Part shown: piece after piece, positions 15,455 to 22,782 of the stretch
Layout: every line of letters starts with the position of its first letter
How positions within the stretch are numbered: position 1 is the stretch's first letter
From: an uncultured Verrucomicrobiota bacterium
GTDB taxonomy: Bacteria > Verrucomicrobiota > Verrucomicrobiia > Limisphaerales > CAIMTB01
Direction of reading: 5' to 3'
DNA: 32,858 bases
NCBI GenBank assembly: GCA_903844265.1
Contig: CAIMTB010000503.1
Span: forward strand, 1-32,858
Notes under the pieces: model-generated
What the model was told of the DNA's origin: nothing
The model's input: the letters and a program-made list of their open reading frames with translations, nothing else
Database searches by the model: none
Translations under genes and position numbers: made by a program

Positions 15455-16888
15455 ATGTCCATGAAGCCCCACGTTTCCCCTCCTTCCGTCAGCTACAGTT
15501 TCACCATCCGGGTGAGTTATCCGAACCGGATTGGAATGTTCGCCAGGCTGGTCAGCGCCATTGGCAGCCTGGGCGGTGATCTCGGCGCGGTTGACATCGT
15601 GTCGCCCGATGCGAAGACGATGACCCGCGACATCTCGATCCGGGCGCGTGACGCCGCCCATCAGGACGAGATCGTCGCCGCGGTGCGCAAGCTGCCCAAC
15701 GTCACCGTGGTGAACGTTTCGGACCGGGTCTTCCTGCTCCACCTCGGTGGAAAGCTGGCGATCCAGAACAAGGTCGCGATCACCACGCGCGACAGTCTTT
15801 CGATGGCCTATACACCGGGGGTGGCCCGGGTGTGCGAGGCCATCGCCGCCGACCCGCGCAAGGCGTGGCAGCTCACCATCAAGGGCAACTCGGTCGCCGT
15901 GGTCAGCGACGGCTCGGCCGTGCTCGGCCTTGGCGATATCGGACCCGAGGCCGCGATGCCCGTCATGGAAGGCAAGGCGATGCTCTTCAAGGAATTCGGC
16001 GGCATCGACGCCTACCCGATCTGCCTGCGGACAAAGATCCCCGATGAGATCGTCGCCACGGTGAAGAACCTCTCGGTGGGATTCGGCGGCATCAACCTCG
16101 AGGACATCTCGGCCCCGCGCTGCTTCGAGATCGAGCGCCGGCTCCAGGAGGAACTCGACATCCCGGTGTTCCACGACGACCAGCACGGGACAGCGGTCGT
16201 GGTCTTCGCTGCGTTGCTGAACGCGGCGCGGTTGACCAAGCAGAAACTCGACTCGATGAAGGTCGTCATCTCCGGCGCGGGCGCCGCAGGCATGGCCGTC
16301 GCCCGCATGCTCCTCCGCGGCGGCGTCGGTGACATCGTGGTCTGCGACCGCGAGGGCACGCTCGGTCGTCACCGGCTCGCAACCCTCAACGAGAGCAAGG
16401 CCTGGCTCGCGCAGAACACCAATCCGCGACAGGTCACGGGCACGCTCGGCGACGCTCTCCGCGGTGCGAACGTGTTCGTCGGCGTCTCGGGTCCGGGCAT
16501 CGTCGAAGCCAAGGACCTGAAGCGGATGGCGCCCAAGCCCATCGTGTTCGCCCTCGCCAACCCGATCCCCGAGATCATGCCCGAGGAGGCCGCGCGCGTG
16601 GCCCATATCATCGCCACCGGCCGCAGCGACTACCCGAACCAGATCAACAACGTCCTCGCCTTCCCCGGCATCTTCCGCGGCGCGCTCAACGTCCGCGCCC
16701 GCCGCATCGTCGACTCGATGAACCTCGCCGCCGCCAAGGCGATCGCCAGTTGCATCTCGCCGAACGAACTGAGCACCGAATACATCATCCCCAGCGTGTT
16801 CAACCGCGCGGTGGCGAAGAAGGTCGCCGATGCGGTCGAGATCATGGCCGTCAAGGCCCGCGTCACCGACAAGCGCCGGCCGAAGTAA
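15455..16888 (+). CDS. NAD(P)-dependent malic enzyme with N-terminal ACT domain
   Basis: 477-residue cytoplasmic enzyme that decarboxylates malate to pyruvate with NAD(P) reduction. An ACT-like domain occupies about 14-95 ([20 protein letters not shown]...), which in other enzymes binds amino acids or similar effectors. The malic N-domain follows: SMAYTPGVA with Tyr119, [19 protein letters not shown] with Lys173, [14 protein letters not shown] with Glu216/Asp217 and FHDDQHGTA with Asp241/Asp242, matching catalytic and metal-binding positions. The NAD-binding domain starts at [12 protein letters not shown] (271-281). A second Met at codon 3 could also start translation. The gene stands alone after a repeat-rich spacer and ends against the AAA gene across a short hairpin. 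Confidence 0.94.
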   Translation: MSMKPHVSPPSVSYSFTIRVSYPNRIGMFARLVSAIGSLGGDLGAVDIVSPDAKTMTRDISIRARDAAHQDEIVAAVRKLPNVTVVNVSDRVFLLHLGGKLAIQNKVAITTRDSLSMAYTPGVARVCEAIAADPRKAWQLTIKGNSVAVVSDGSAVLGLGDIGPEAAMPVMEGKAMLFKEFGGIDAYPICLRTKIPDEIVATVKNLSVGFGGINLEDISAPRCFEIERRLQEELDIPVFHDDQHGTAVVVFAALLNAARLTKQKLDSMKVVISGAGAAGMAVARMLLRGGVGDIVVCDREGTLGRHRLATLNESKAWLAQNTNPRQVTGTLGDALRGANVFVGVSGPGIVEAKDLKRMAPKPIVFALANPIPEIMPEEAARVAHIIATGRSDYPNQINNVLAFPGIFRGALNVRARRIVDSMNLAAAKAIASCISPNELSTEYIIPSVFNRAVAKKVADAVEIMAVKARVTDKRRPK

Positions 16889-16908
16889 GCCAGGCTCTCA
16901 TCCGCAAG

Positions 16909-16936
16909 CGGTCGTTGCGGCGCGCCCCAACGACCG
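16909..16936. terminator. Hairpin between convergent genes
   Basis: CGGTCGTTG (16909-16917) pairs perfectly with CAACGACCG (16928-16936), a 9-bp stem with a GC-rich 10-nt loop that contains the palindrome GGCGCGCC. It lies in the 53-nt gap between the malic enzyme stop (16888) and the AAA ATPase stop (16942). There is no T-tract, so intrinsic termination would be imperfect; a bidirectional terminator or 3'-end stabiliser is the likely role. Confidence 0.55.
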
Positions 16937-16941
16937 TCCCG

Positions 16942-18885
16942 TCACCCCGCCACGTCGCCGAACGAGGCGTCGTAGATCGCCTGGCACTTGCCGCACTGCG
17001 CGTCGCTTAACTCGAGTTCCGGCGACCACTGGTAGACTTCCCCACAGCCCGGGCAAACCACCCGGTATTTGCGCTGGGCGGGAGCGCCCAGCACATCGGC
17101 CAATCCAGAGGGCCACTCGAGGTCGTCGGCAACCAGCAGGGTGAGCGTGGCCGCATCGGGTGGCGGCCCGTTCACCAGGCGCGAAGCCTGGGCTGTGACC
17201 ATGGACTCGAAGCAGTTCCGGACCAGGCGGGCATTGCCGAAATGCTGATCCCGCCGGGCGTAGTGGGCGTGGAAGAAGGCGATGAGCCGCTCCTTGAGGC
17301 CGGGCGAGAGCCGCAGCCCGTTGCGGCGGCACATGAGCGCGAGGATCCGCGTGAGTTCGATCGGGGCATAGTCGCCGAACTCGATGTAGCGGCTGAAGCG
17401 TGAACGCAGGCCCGGGTTGGAGTTGACGAACCGCTCCATCTCCTTCGGGTATCCCGCCACCACCACCACCAGCCGGTCCCGGCTGTCCTCCATCCGCTTG
17501 AGCAGCGTGTCGATCGATTCCTGGCCGTAATCCTCGCGCTCCTTCGAGAGCGTGTACGCCTCGTCGATGAACAGGATGCCATCCAGGGCCGAGTCGATGA
17601 CCGCGTTGGTCTTCGGGGCCGTCTGGCCGACATACTCCCCGACCAACGCGGCCCGATCGCACTCGACCAGATGCCCTTTCCTCAGCACGCCAAGCGCCTT
17701 GTAGATGCGCCCAAGGAGCCGCGCCACGGTGGTCTTGCCGGTGCCTGGATTGCCCGTGAAGACCACGTGGTACGCCGTCGAGATCAGCGGCAGACCCTGC
17801 GCCGCACGCATCTGCTGCAGGCGCGCCACGTTCGCCACCTCGCGGACCTTCTGCTTCACCCCCGCGATGCCGACCAGCGCGTCGAGTTCGCGGAGGATCG
17901 ACGCGACGTTGTCCGCGGTGAGCTCGGGTCTGGATTGCGCTTGGGATCCATACTCCTCGATCGAGCGGGCGGTTTGCTGGATCAGGTACTGGAGGAACCG
18001 GTTCTCGCGGGCGGTCAACCGGCCGTCGATGCCGGCGAAGGCGTCACAATTCTCACGCACGAGGTGATGACAGAAGTGCATCACCAGGGACGGCAGCTCG
18101 AGCTTGAGCGCGAGCCGGGTCATCTCCGCGAACAATCGTTCCGGCCCTTCCTTCACGCTCCCAGCCACCGCCTCGTGAAGCTTGCTCAACCGATCCCCGG
18201 CCGAGTTCACGTGCTCGCTGATGACATCACGGACCCGCAACGTGCGGTCGGGCACATAACCCTCGTTCAGCACACGGAAACGGTCGGCGTGCTGGTGGCG
18301 GAAATAGCCGACGAACCCGGCTGCCATGTCGGCGGGCCGCGCGTTGTGCAGGCACGACACCCAGAACTGCGCCGCAGCGTCGCCCGCCAACGACATCTCG
18401 CCCGGCGGGAAAAGCACCGACCACGTCGCGCCAATCAACCTCCGAAACGCCAGCGTAAACGCCGCAAGCAGATCCACCGTGCCCTGCGGCGTCCGCTCAT
18501 ACGTCGACTGCGGCGGCGTGAGGATCTCCAGGTAGTCGCTCAGCAGACGGAAGGCGAACAGCCCCCGCGCCAGGCGATCGACGCTCAGTTCATGGCATCC
18601 CGTCACGCTGGCGACTTCGGGGATCATGTGACGGAGCTGGTCGTAGCGGCGGACAAAATCGCAGTCGGCCTCGACCAGGCGCGTGGAAAACTCCTCGGGG
18701 ATGACGCCGGCCTTTTGCGATTCCTGGAGGACGTCGAGCCAGGGACGACGGTTGACCGCCTCGGCCTCCGCCGGCGTGACGGGGGCCACCAGGCTGCTCG
18801 AACCGCGGGCAAGCAGGGCCGACAGGACGGCGGTGGGTACGAGCGGATGGCCCGTGGTGTCGGCGAATGCGAGGCTGTAGGGCAT
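16942..18885 (-). CDS. CbxX/CfqX-type AAA+ ATPase with C-terminal zinc ribbon
   Basis: 647-residue cytoplasmic AAA+ protein. Residues 1-330 are a helical region; [22 protein letters not shown] (280-301) resembles the acidic-loop helix of TerB-like domains, a weak match. The ATPase module is CbxX/SpoVK/EccA-like: [14 protein letters not shown] (335-345), Walker A GNPGTGKT (378-385), Walker [11 protein letters not shown] (437-446), sensor region VVVVAGYP (473-480), arginine pair GLRSRFSRY (492-500) and sensor 2 GNARLVRN (550-557). At the C-terminus two CxxC pairs (Cys611/614 and Cys631/634) make a likely zinc ribbon. CbxX proteins remodel other proteins (for example Rubisco activase in red-type phototrophs); no such partner is nearby and the client is unknown. 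Confidence 0.9.
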   Translation of the reverse strand: MPYSLAFADTTGHPLVPTAVLSALLARGSSSLVAPVTPAEAEAVNRRPWLDVLQESQKAGVIPEEFSTRLVEADCDFVRRYDQLRHMIPEVASVTGCHELSVDRLARGLFAFRLLSDYLEILTPPQSTYERTPQGTVDLLAAFTLAFRRLIGATWSVLFPPGEMSLAGDAAAQFWVSCLHNARPADMAAGFVGYFRHQHADRFRVLNEGYVPDRTLRVRDVISEHVNSAGDRLSKLHEAVAGSVKEGPERLFAEMTRLALKLELPSLVMHFCHHLVRENCDAFAGIDGRLTARENRFLQYLIQQTARSIEEYGSQAQSRPELTADNVASILRELDALVGIAGVKQKVREVANVARLQQMRAAQGLPLISTAYHVVFTGNPGTGKTTVARLLGRIYKALGVLRKGHLVECDRAALVGEYVGQTAPKTNAVIDSALDGILFIDEAYTLSKEREDYGQESIDTLLKRMEDSRDRLVVVVAGYPKEMERFVNSNPGLRSRFSRYIEFGDYAPIELTRILALMCRRNGLRLSPGLKERLIAFFHAHYARRDQHFGNARLVRNCFESMVTAQASRLVNGPPPDAATLTLLVADDLEWPSGLADVLGAPAQRKYRVVCPGCGEVYQWSPELELSDAQCGKCQAIYDASFGDVAG

Positions 18886-18993
18886 GGGCTTGGCCCCCGG
18901 ATTTCACGCCCACGGCGTCCACTGTGCAATGCCGCAACCGCAGCAGAGCAATGGGACGGGAGGGCCGCGTTCCCAGGGCGCATGGGAATCTCC

Positions 18994-19022
18994 TTGTTTC
19001 ACGGGCGTGCAGTGCTTACGAA
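18994..19022 (+). promoter_or_regulatory. Candidate promoter for purN-hisG
   Basis: TTGTTT (18994-18999) and TACGAA (19017-19022) are separated by 17 nt, within the 145-nt gap between the divergent AAA and purN genes. A transcript from here would start about 7 nt later, almost at the proposed TTG start (19031), implying a very short or absent leader. No Shine-Dalgarno sequence is seen, which is compatible with this. The match is only moderate. Confidence 0.35.
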
Positions 19023-19030
19023 AACGGCCT

Positions 19031-19666
19031 TTGAAGGCTCCGACATCGTACCGACTGGGTGTGCTTGGCTCCGGCAGAGGCTCGAATTTCGTGGCCCTCG
19101 CGGAGGCCTGTACCGCGGGCCGCGTTCCCGCGGAGATCGCGATCGTGCTGAGCGATGTCGAGGACGCGGGGATCCTTTCCCACGCGAGGGAGCTCGGGAT
19201 CCGGGCGGAATACCTGGCCCCGGGCCGCTTTCGCACCAAGCTCGACGAGGAGGCGGAGCGGCTTTATGCGGAAAGACTGATCGAGTCGCGCGTCGACCTG
19301 ATCGTGCTCGCGGGGTTCATGCGGATCCTGAAGGGTGGTTTTCTCCGGGCATTCGCGTCGCGGGTGATCAACATCCATCCGTCGCTGCTGCCGTCGTTTC
19401 CCGGGCTTGAAGCGTGGAAACAGGCGCTGGAACATGGCGTGAAGGTGACGGGATGCACGGTGCATTTCGTCGACGACGGCATCGACAGCGGGCCGGTCAT
19501 CGGCCAATCGGCGGTGCCGGTGCGGGACGGCGACACGGCGTCGACGTTGCACGCGCGGATCCAGGAGGCGGAGCGGCGGCTGTACCCCGCGGTGGTCGCT
19601 GCGCTGGCACGTGGCGAGGTTCGGGTGGAAGGACGTCGGGCGATTGGATTTTCACATGAGCAATGA
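19031..19666 (+). CDS. purN: Phosphoribosylglycinamide formyltransferase
   Basis: PurN transfers a formyl group from 10-formyltetrahydrofolate to GAR, the third step of purine synthesis, in the cytoplasm. The protein has the family start [13 protein letters not shown] (8-20), the active-site block [14 protein letters not shown] (112-125) with Asn114 and His116, and [15 protein letters not shown] (145-159) with Asp152. The frame is open far upstream and overlaps the AAA gene start, so the start must be internal; TTG at 19031 gives 211 residues with [11 protein letters not shown], while GTG at 19007 would add eight residues. Length fits PurN. The end overlaps hisG by 11 nt, so the two are translationally coupled. 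Confidence 0.9.
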   Translation: MKAPTSYRLGVLGSGRGSNFVALAEACTAGRVPAEIAIVLSDVEDAGILSHARELGIRAEYLAPGRFRTKLDEEAERLYAERLIESRVDLIVLAGFMRILKGGFLRAFASRVINIHPSLLPSFPGLEAWKQALEHGVKVTGCTVHFVDDGIDSGPVIGQSAVPVRDGDTASTLHARIQEAERRLYPAVVAALARGEVRVEGRRAIGFSHEQ

Positions 19667-20540
19667 CAAGCGAGTACTTCGGTTGGGCCTTCCCAAGGGC
19701 AGTCTGCAGGAAGCGACTCTCGAGAAGCTGGGGAGGGCGGGCTGGAACGTGCAGGTCACCAACCGGTCGTACATCCCGTACGTGGATGATCCGGAACTGG
19801 AGATCCGCCTGATCCGGGCGCAGGAGATCAGCCGCTACGTGGAGCACGGCTACCTGGACGCCGGGATCACGGGGCACGACTGGATCGTCGAGAACGGCTC
19901 GAAGGTTCGCGAGGTGGGTGAATTTCTTTTCAGCAAGGCGACGCGGCAACCCACGCGCTGGGTGTTGGCGGTGCCCGAGGAATCTCCGATCAAGGGCCCG
20001 AAAGACCTCCAGGGGAAGCGCATCGCGACCGAGGTGGTGAATCTCACGAAGGAATATCTCCGCAAGCACGAGGTCACGGCCGAGGTTGAATTCTCGTGGG
20101 GCGCGACCGAGGTGAAGGCGCACGAATTGGTGGATGCCATCGTGGAGGTGACCGAAACCGGATCGTCGCTGCGGGCCCATCGCCTGCGCATCGTGGACAC
20201 GCTCCTGACGTCGACTCCGCGCATGATCGTGAACCACGAAACATGGGAGAATCCGTGGAAAAAACAGAAGATCGAGACCCTCTGTTTGCTGCTCCGGGGG
20301 GCCATTGATGCGGAGGCAAAGGTGGGTTTGAAGCTCAACGTACCGACGGATCAGCTCCCAAAGGTGTTGCAAACGCTGCCCGCGTTGCGTAATCCAACCG
20401 TCTCGTCGCTGAGCCAGCCAGGCTGGGTGGCGGTGGAAACGATCCTCGATGAGCGGGTGGTGCGGGAAATTATTCCCCTACTCAAGGCCGCCGGCGCAGA
20501 GGGGATCATCGAGTACCCGCTGAACAAGATCGTTTACTGA
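19656..20540 (+). CDS. hisG: ATP phosphoribosyltransferase, long form
   Basis: First enzyme of histidine synthesis: ATP plus PRPP to phosphoribosyl-ATP, in the cytoplasm. The 294-residue length and the C-terminal extension (about 215-294, from [26 protein letters not shown] to [15 protein letters not shown]) mark the long, homohexameric HisG type that carries its own ACT-like histidine-sensing domain and does not need HisZ. The catalytic part shows [11 protein letters not shown] (8-18), [15 protein letters not shown] (about 66-80) and [17 protein letters not shown]-type PRPP loop sequence around 155-175. The ATG at 19656 lies inside purN (11-nt overlap); an upstream in-frame ATG at 19611 is less likely. 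HisG next to purN is not the classical his operon. Confidence 0.95.
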   Translation: MSNDKRVLRLGLPKGSLQEATLEKLGRAGWNVQVTNRSYIPYVDDPELEIRLIRAQEISRYVEHGYLDAGITGHDWIVENGSKVREVGEFLFSKATRQPTRWVLAVPEESPIKGPKDLQGKRIATEVVNLTKEYLRKHEVTAEVEFSWGATEVKAHELVDAIVEVTETGSSLRAHRLRIVDTLLTSTPRMIVNHETWENPWKKQKIETLCLLLRGAIDAEAKVGLKLNVPTDQLPKVLQTLPALRNPTVSSLSQPGWVAVETILDERVVREIIPLLKAAGAEGIIEYPLNKIVY

Positions 20541-20581
20541 TACTGAAACCGGGCCGGTAAGCCCTAGACTGATTTGACCGT

Positions 20582-20683
20582 ATGGGATCGCTGAAAAAAC
20601 GTCGGAAGGCGAAGATCAACAAACACAAGCGCCGGAAGAAGCTGCGTGCCAATCGCCATAAAAAGCGAACCTGGCAGAAGTAA
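20582..20683 (+). CDS. Ribosomal protein bS22-like (AURKAIP1/COX24 domain) small basic protein
   Basis: A 33-residue [23 protein letters not shown] followed by [13 protein letters not shown]. About half of the residues are Lys or Arg. It matches the AURKAIP1/COX24 small-protein type, whose bacterial members start MGS-[VL]-KK-R and contain KHK and NRHK-like blocks; in mycobacteria the 33-residue member is the small-subunit protein bS22, and the mitochondrial homologue is mS38. A role in the 30S subunit near the decoding site is therefore likely, from family knowledge. It lies 41 nt after hisG, without an evident Shine-Dalgarno sequence, and probably shares its transcript or has a weak promoter of its own. 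It is easily missed by gene callers because of its size. Confidence 0.85.
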   Translation: MGSLKKRRKAKINKHKRRKKLRANRHKKRTWQK

Positions 20684-20954
20684 CCGCTTCCTTTCGCTGC
20701 GCCTCCCGGGCCTCGTCCCGGGGTCCATCGCGATCCTCACCTGGTTTCAGCCTCCCGCCCGCCAATCAATCTGCGGACGAGAGGCCGATCAGGCTGGACG
20801 TCCTGCCGTGGCCACTCGCGCTCTCCATCGCCCGCCGGTTCAACCCGGCGCGCGATTTCGTTCGCTCGTGCCTGGCCGGAAATCCGGGGACGCCATGGAC
20901 CTCTCACGCGAGGAACCTTGCAATCCGCGCGATCGTGGGTCAGGTCTTGGCGTG
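20684..20954. other. Spacer before TPR lipoprotein gene
   Basis: 271 nt between the bS22-like gene and the TPR gene. The TPR reading frame stays open back to 20646, but the encoded stretch is Arg/Pro-rich without domain-like character and overlaps the bS22-like gene, so I read it as non-coding. No clear promoter, terminator or repeat could be identified here. Confidence 0.5.
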
Positions 20955-22694
20955 ATGGTTCTCCCCCCGAGGCTCGAAACTCCTTCCGCTCGACCCGCTA
21001 TCTCCCTGCTGCCGCGGGGTTTTACCGGCATCGCAGCCCTGTGCCTTGCCCTCCTCGGATGCGCGGGCGCGGGCTGTCATTCACTGCCCAAACCCGGGCG
21101 CCCCCAGATGCTCCGTCCCGGCCAACCGCTCGATACGCGAGCCATGGAACTGGACGACGATGAGGAGCAGGAGGTCGAGGCCCACGCGCAGTTCAGCGCC
21201 GGCCTTGTCGAGGAACTGAACGAGGCCCCCGAAGCCGCGCTGGTCCACTATCTGGCTGCCATCACGTCCGATCCGGACAATGAAGAGCTCGCGCTCGATG
21301 TGGTCCGCAAGCTCGTGGAACTGCGGCGCTTCGACGAAGCCCGCCAGGTGCTGGATCGTTCGGCCGCCCGAAAGGAAGCCTCGGGCCTGGTCTGGGCCTG
21401 GCTGGGCATGGTGCACAAACTCCAGGGCCGGCCAGAGGCGGCCATCAGCGCGAGCAAGGAGGCGATCCACCGCACCCCAAAGAATGCGGCGGGATACCGC
21501 AACCTCGCACAGATCTATCTCGAGGCCGGACAGTTCTCGGATGCGGTCGGGGTTCTTGAGGAGGCCGCGAGGCAGCCCGACACCGACACGCGTTTCCTTC
21601 TCCTCCTCGCCGATGCCTTGGGAGCCTTGCAGCAGCTGAAGGACCCGTCGGTGGGCGACCTGCGGCCGCGGATTCTCGCCCTCCTGGATCGCGCCACTGC
21701 GCTGAACCCGAAGGATCCAGCCGAGGTGTTGCGCCTCGCGGATCTCCTCCAGCTTTTCGGCGAGGGCACGAAATCGTTGCCGCTCTACCAACGGCTGTTG
21801 GACTCCGACCCGGACCTGCCCGGGCTGCGCGAGCGGCTGGCGGAGGTGTACCTGCGCACCGACAACAAGGACAAGGCCGCGGAGCAGTTGCGGATCCTGG
21901 CGCTCCAGAAGCCCACGAACCCCCTGCCCCACTATTACCTCGGCGTGCTGGCCCTGGAGGCGAAGCGCTTCGACGAAGCGGTGTCCTCCTTCAACCAGGT
22001 CCTGATCCTCCGGCCCGACAACGAGCCCATCTATCATGAACTCGCACTCGCGCACCTGAGCCACAACCGTCCCAAGGAGGCACTCGAGGTGCTGGATCGT
22101 GCCCGCAAGAAATTCCGCGCCTCGTTCCAGGTGGAGTTCTACAGCGCGATCGCGATGACCGAGCTGAAGAAATACGAGGATGCGATCCGGCATTTCACCA
22201 CCGCGGAGGTGGTGGCTGCGGCGACGGCTCCCAACAACCTGACCTACCTGTTCTATTTCCAGAGCGGCGTCGCCTACGAGCGGGCCAAGCGTTTCGACGA
22301 CGCAGCCGTGCAGTTCGAAAAGGCCGTCGAGCTCAAGCCCGACTTCGCGGACGCCCTGAATTATCTGGGCTACATGTGGGCCGAGCGCGGCACCAACCTC
22401 GAGCGGGCCCGTGAATGGATCCAGAAGGCCGTGGACCTGGAACCGGACAACGGGGCGTTCCTCGACAGCCTCGCCTGGGTCCTCCACCAACAGGGCCGTT
22501 CCGCCGAGGGCCTCCCCCTCCAGTTGCGCGCCATCGAACTCGTCAAGGAACCCGACGGCACGCTCCAGGATCACCTCGGCGACATCTATCTCAAGATGGG
22601 CCGCAAGGACGACGCACGCAAAGCGTGGCAGCGGTCCCTCGAGGTCGAGCCCAACGCCGAGATCGACAAAAAACTCCGCGACAACCCGCCCTGA
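20955..22694 (+). CDS. TPR-repeat lipoprotein
   Basis: 579-residue exported protein. The ATG at 20955 (or GTG at 20952) is chosen because it gives a short n-region and a hydrophobic segment ending in a lipobox, ALLGC with Cys36 (a second Cys41 follows GAG). After a linker with an acidic stretch (MELDDDEEQEVE) come tandem tetratricopeptide repeats, about 75-575: for example PEAALVHYLAAITSDPDNEELALDVV, PLPHYYLGVLALEAKRFDEAVSSF and AKRFDDAAVQFEKAVELKPDFADAL. The last repeats (NYLGYMWAERGTNLERAREWIQKAVDLEPDNGAFLDSLAWVLHQQGR) resemble those of other outer-membrane-associated TPR lipoproteins. It is probably a periplasm-facing scaffold anchored by lipid. It converges on the HEAT-repeat gene. Confidence 0.88.
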   Translation: MVLPPRLETPSARPAISLLPRGFTGIAALCLALLGCAGAGCHSLPKPGRPQMLRPGQPLDTRAMELDDDEEQEVEAHAQFSAGLVEELNEAPEAALVHYLAAITSDPDNEELALDVVRKLVELRRFDEARQVLDRSAARKEASGLVWAWLGMVHKLQGRPEAAISASKEAIHRTPKNAAGYRNLAQIYLEAGQFSDAVGVLEEAARQPDTDTRFLLLLADALGALQQLKDPSVGDLRPRILALLDRATALNPKDPAEVLRLADLLQLFGEGTKSLPLYQRLLDSDPDLPGLRERLAEVYLRTDNKDKAAEQLRILALQKPTNPLPHYYLGVLALEAKRFDEAVSSFNQVLILRPDNEPIYHELALAHLSHNRPKEALEVLDRARKKFRASFQVEFYSAIAMTELKKYEDAIRHFTTAEVVAAATAPNNLTYLFYFQSGVAYERAKRFDDAAVQFEKAVELKPDFADALNYLGYMWAERGTNLERAREWIQKAVDLEPDNGAFLDSLAWVLHQQGRSAEGLPLQLRAIELVKEPDGTLQDHLGDIYLKMGRKDDARKAWQRSLEVEPNAEIDKKLRDNPP

Positions 22695-22696
22695 AC

Positions 22697-22732
22697 CGGG
22701 GCCCCAGATCCGCCACGAACCCGGCGGCCCCG
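22697..22732. terminator. Weak two-part hairpin between convergent genes
   Basis: CGGGG (22697-22701) can pair with CCCCG (22728-22732), and inside it CCGCC (22710-22714) with GGCGG (22723-22727), forming a bulged stem just after the TPR stop (22694) and before the HEAT gene stop (22783). There is no T-tract. A terminator function is only suggested by position. Confidence 0.35.
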
Positions 22733-22782
22733 ATTCAGATCCCTCGCCAAGGCGTCTCCAAACCCTGGCGCGCTGCCTCCTA

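Noticed and set aside
18884-19030. Earlier start of the purN frame
   Set aside because: Begins at the AAA gene start codon region and encodes low-complexity sequence not found in PurN; internal TTG fits family length.
17671-19410. 579-residue plus-strand ORF over the AAA gene and purN
   Set aside because: Overlaps two confirmed genes in other frames; His/Arg-rich shadow sequence.
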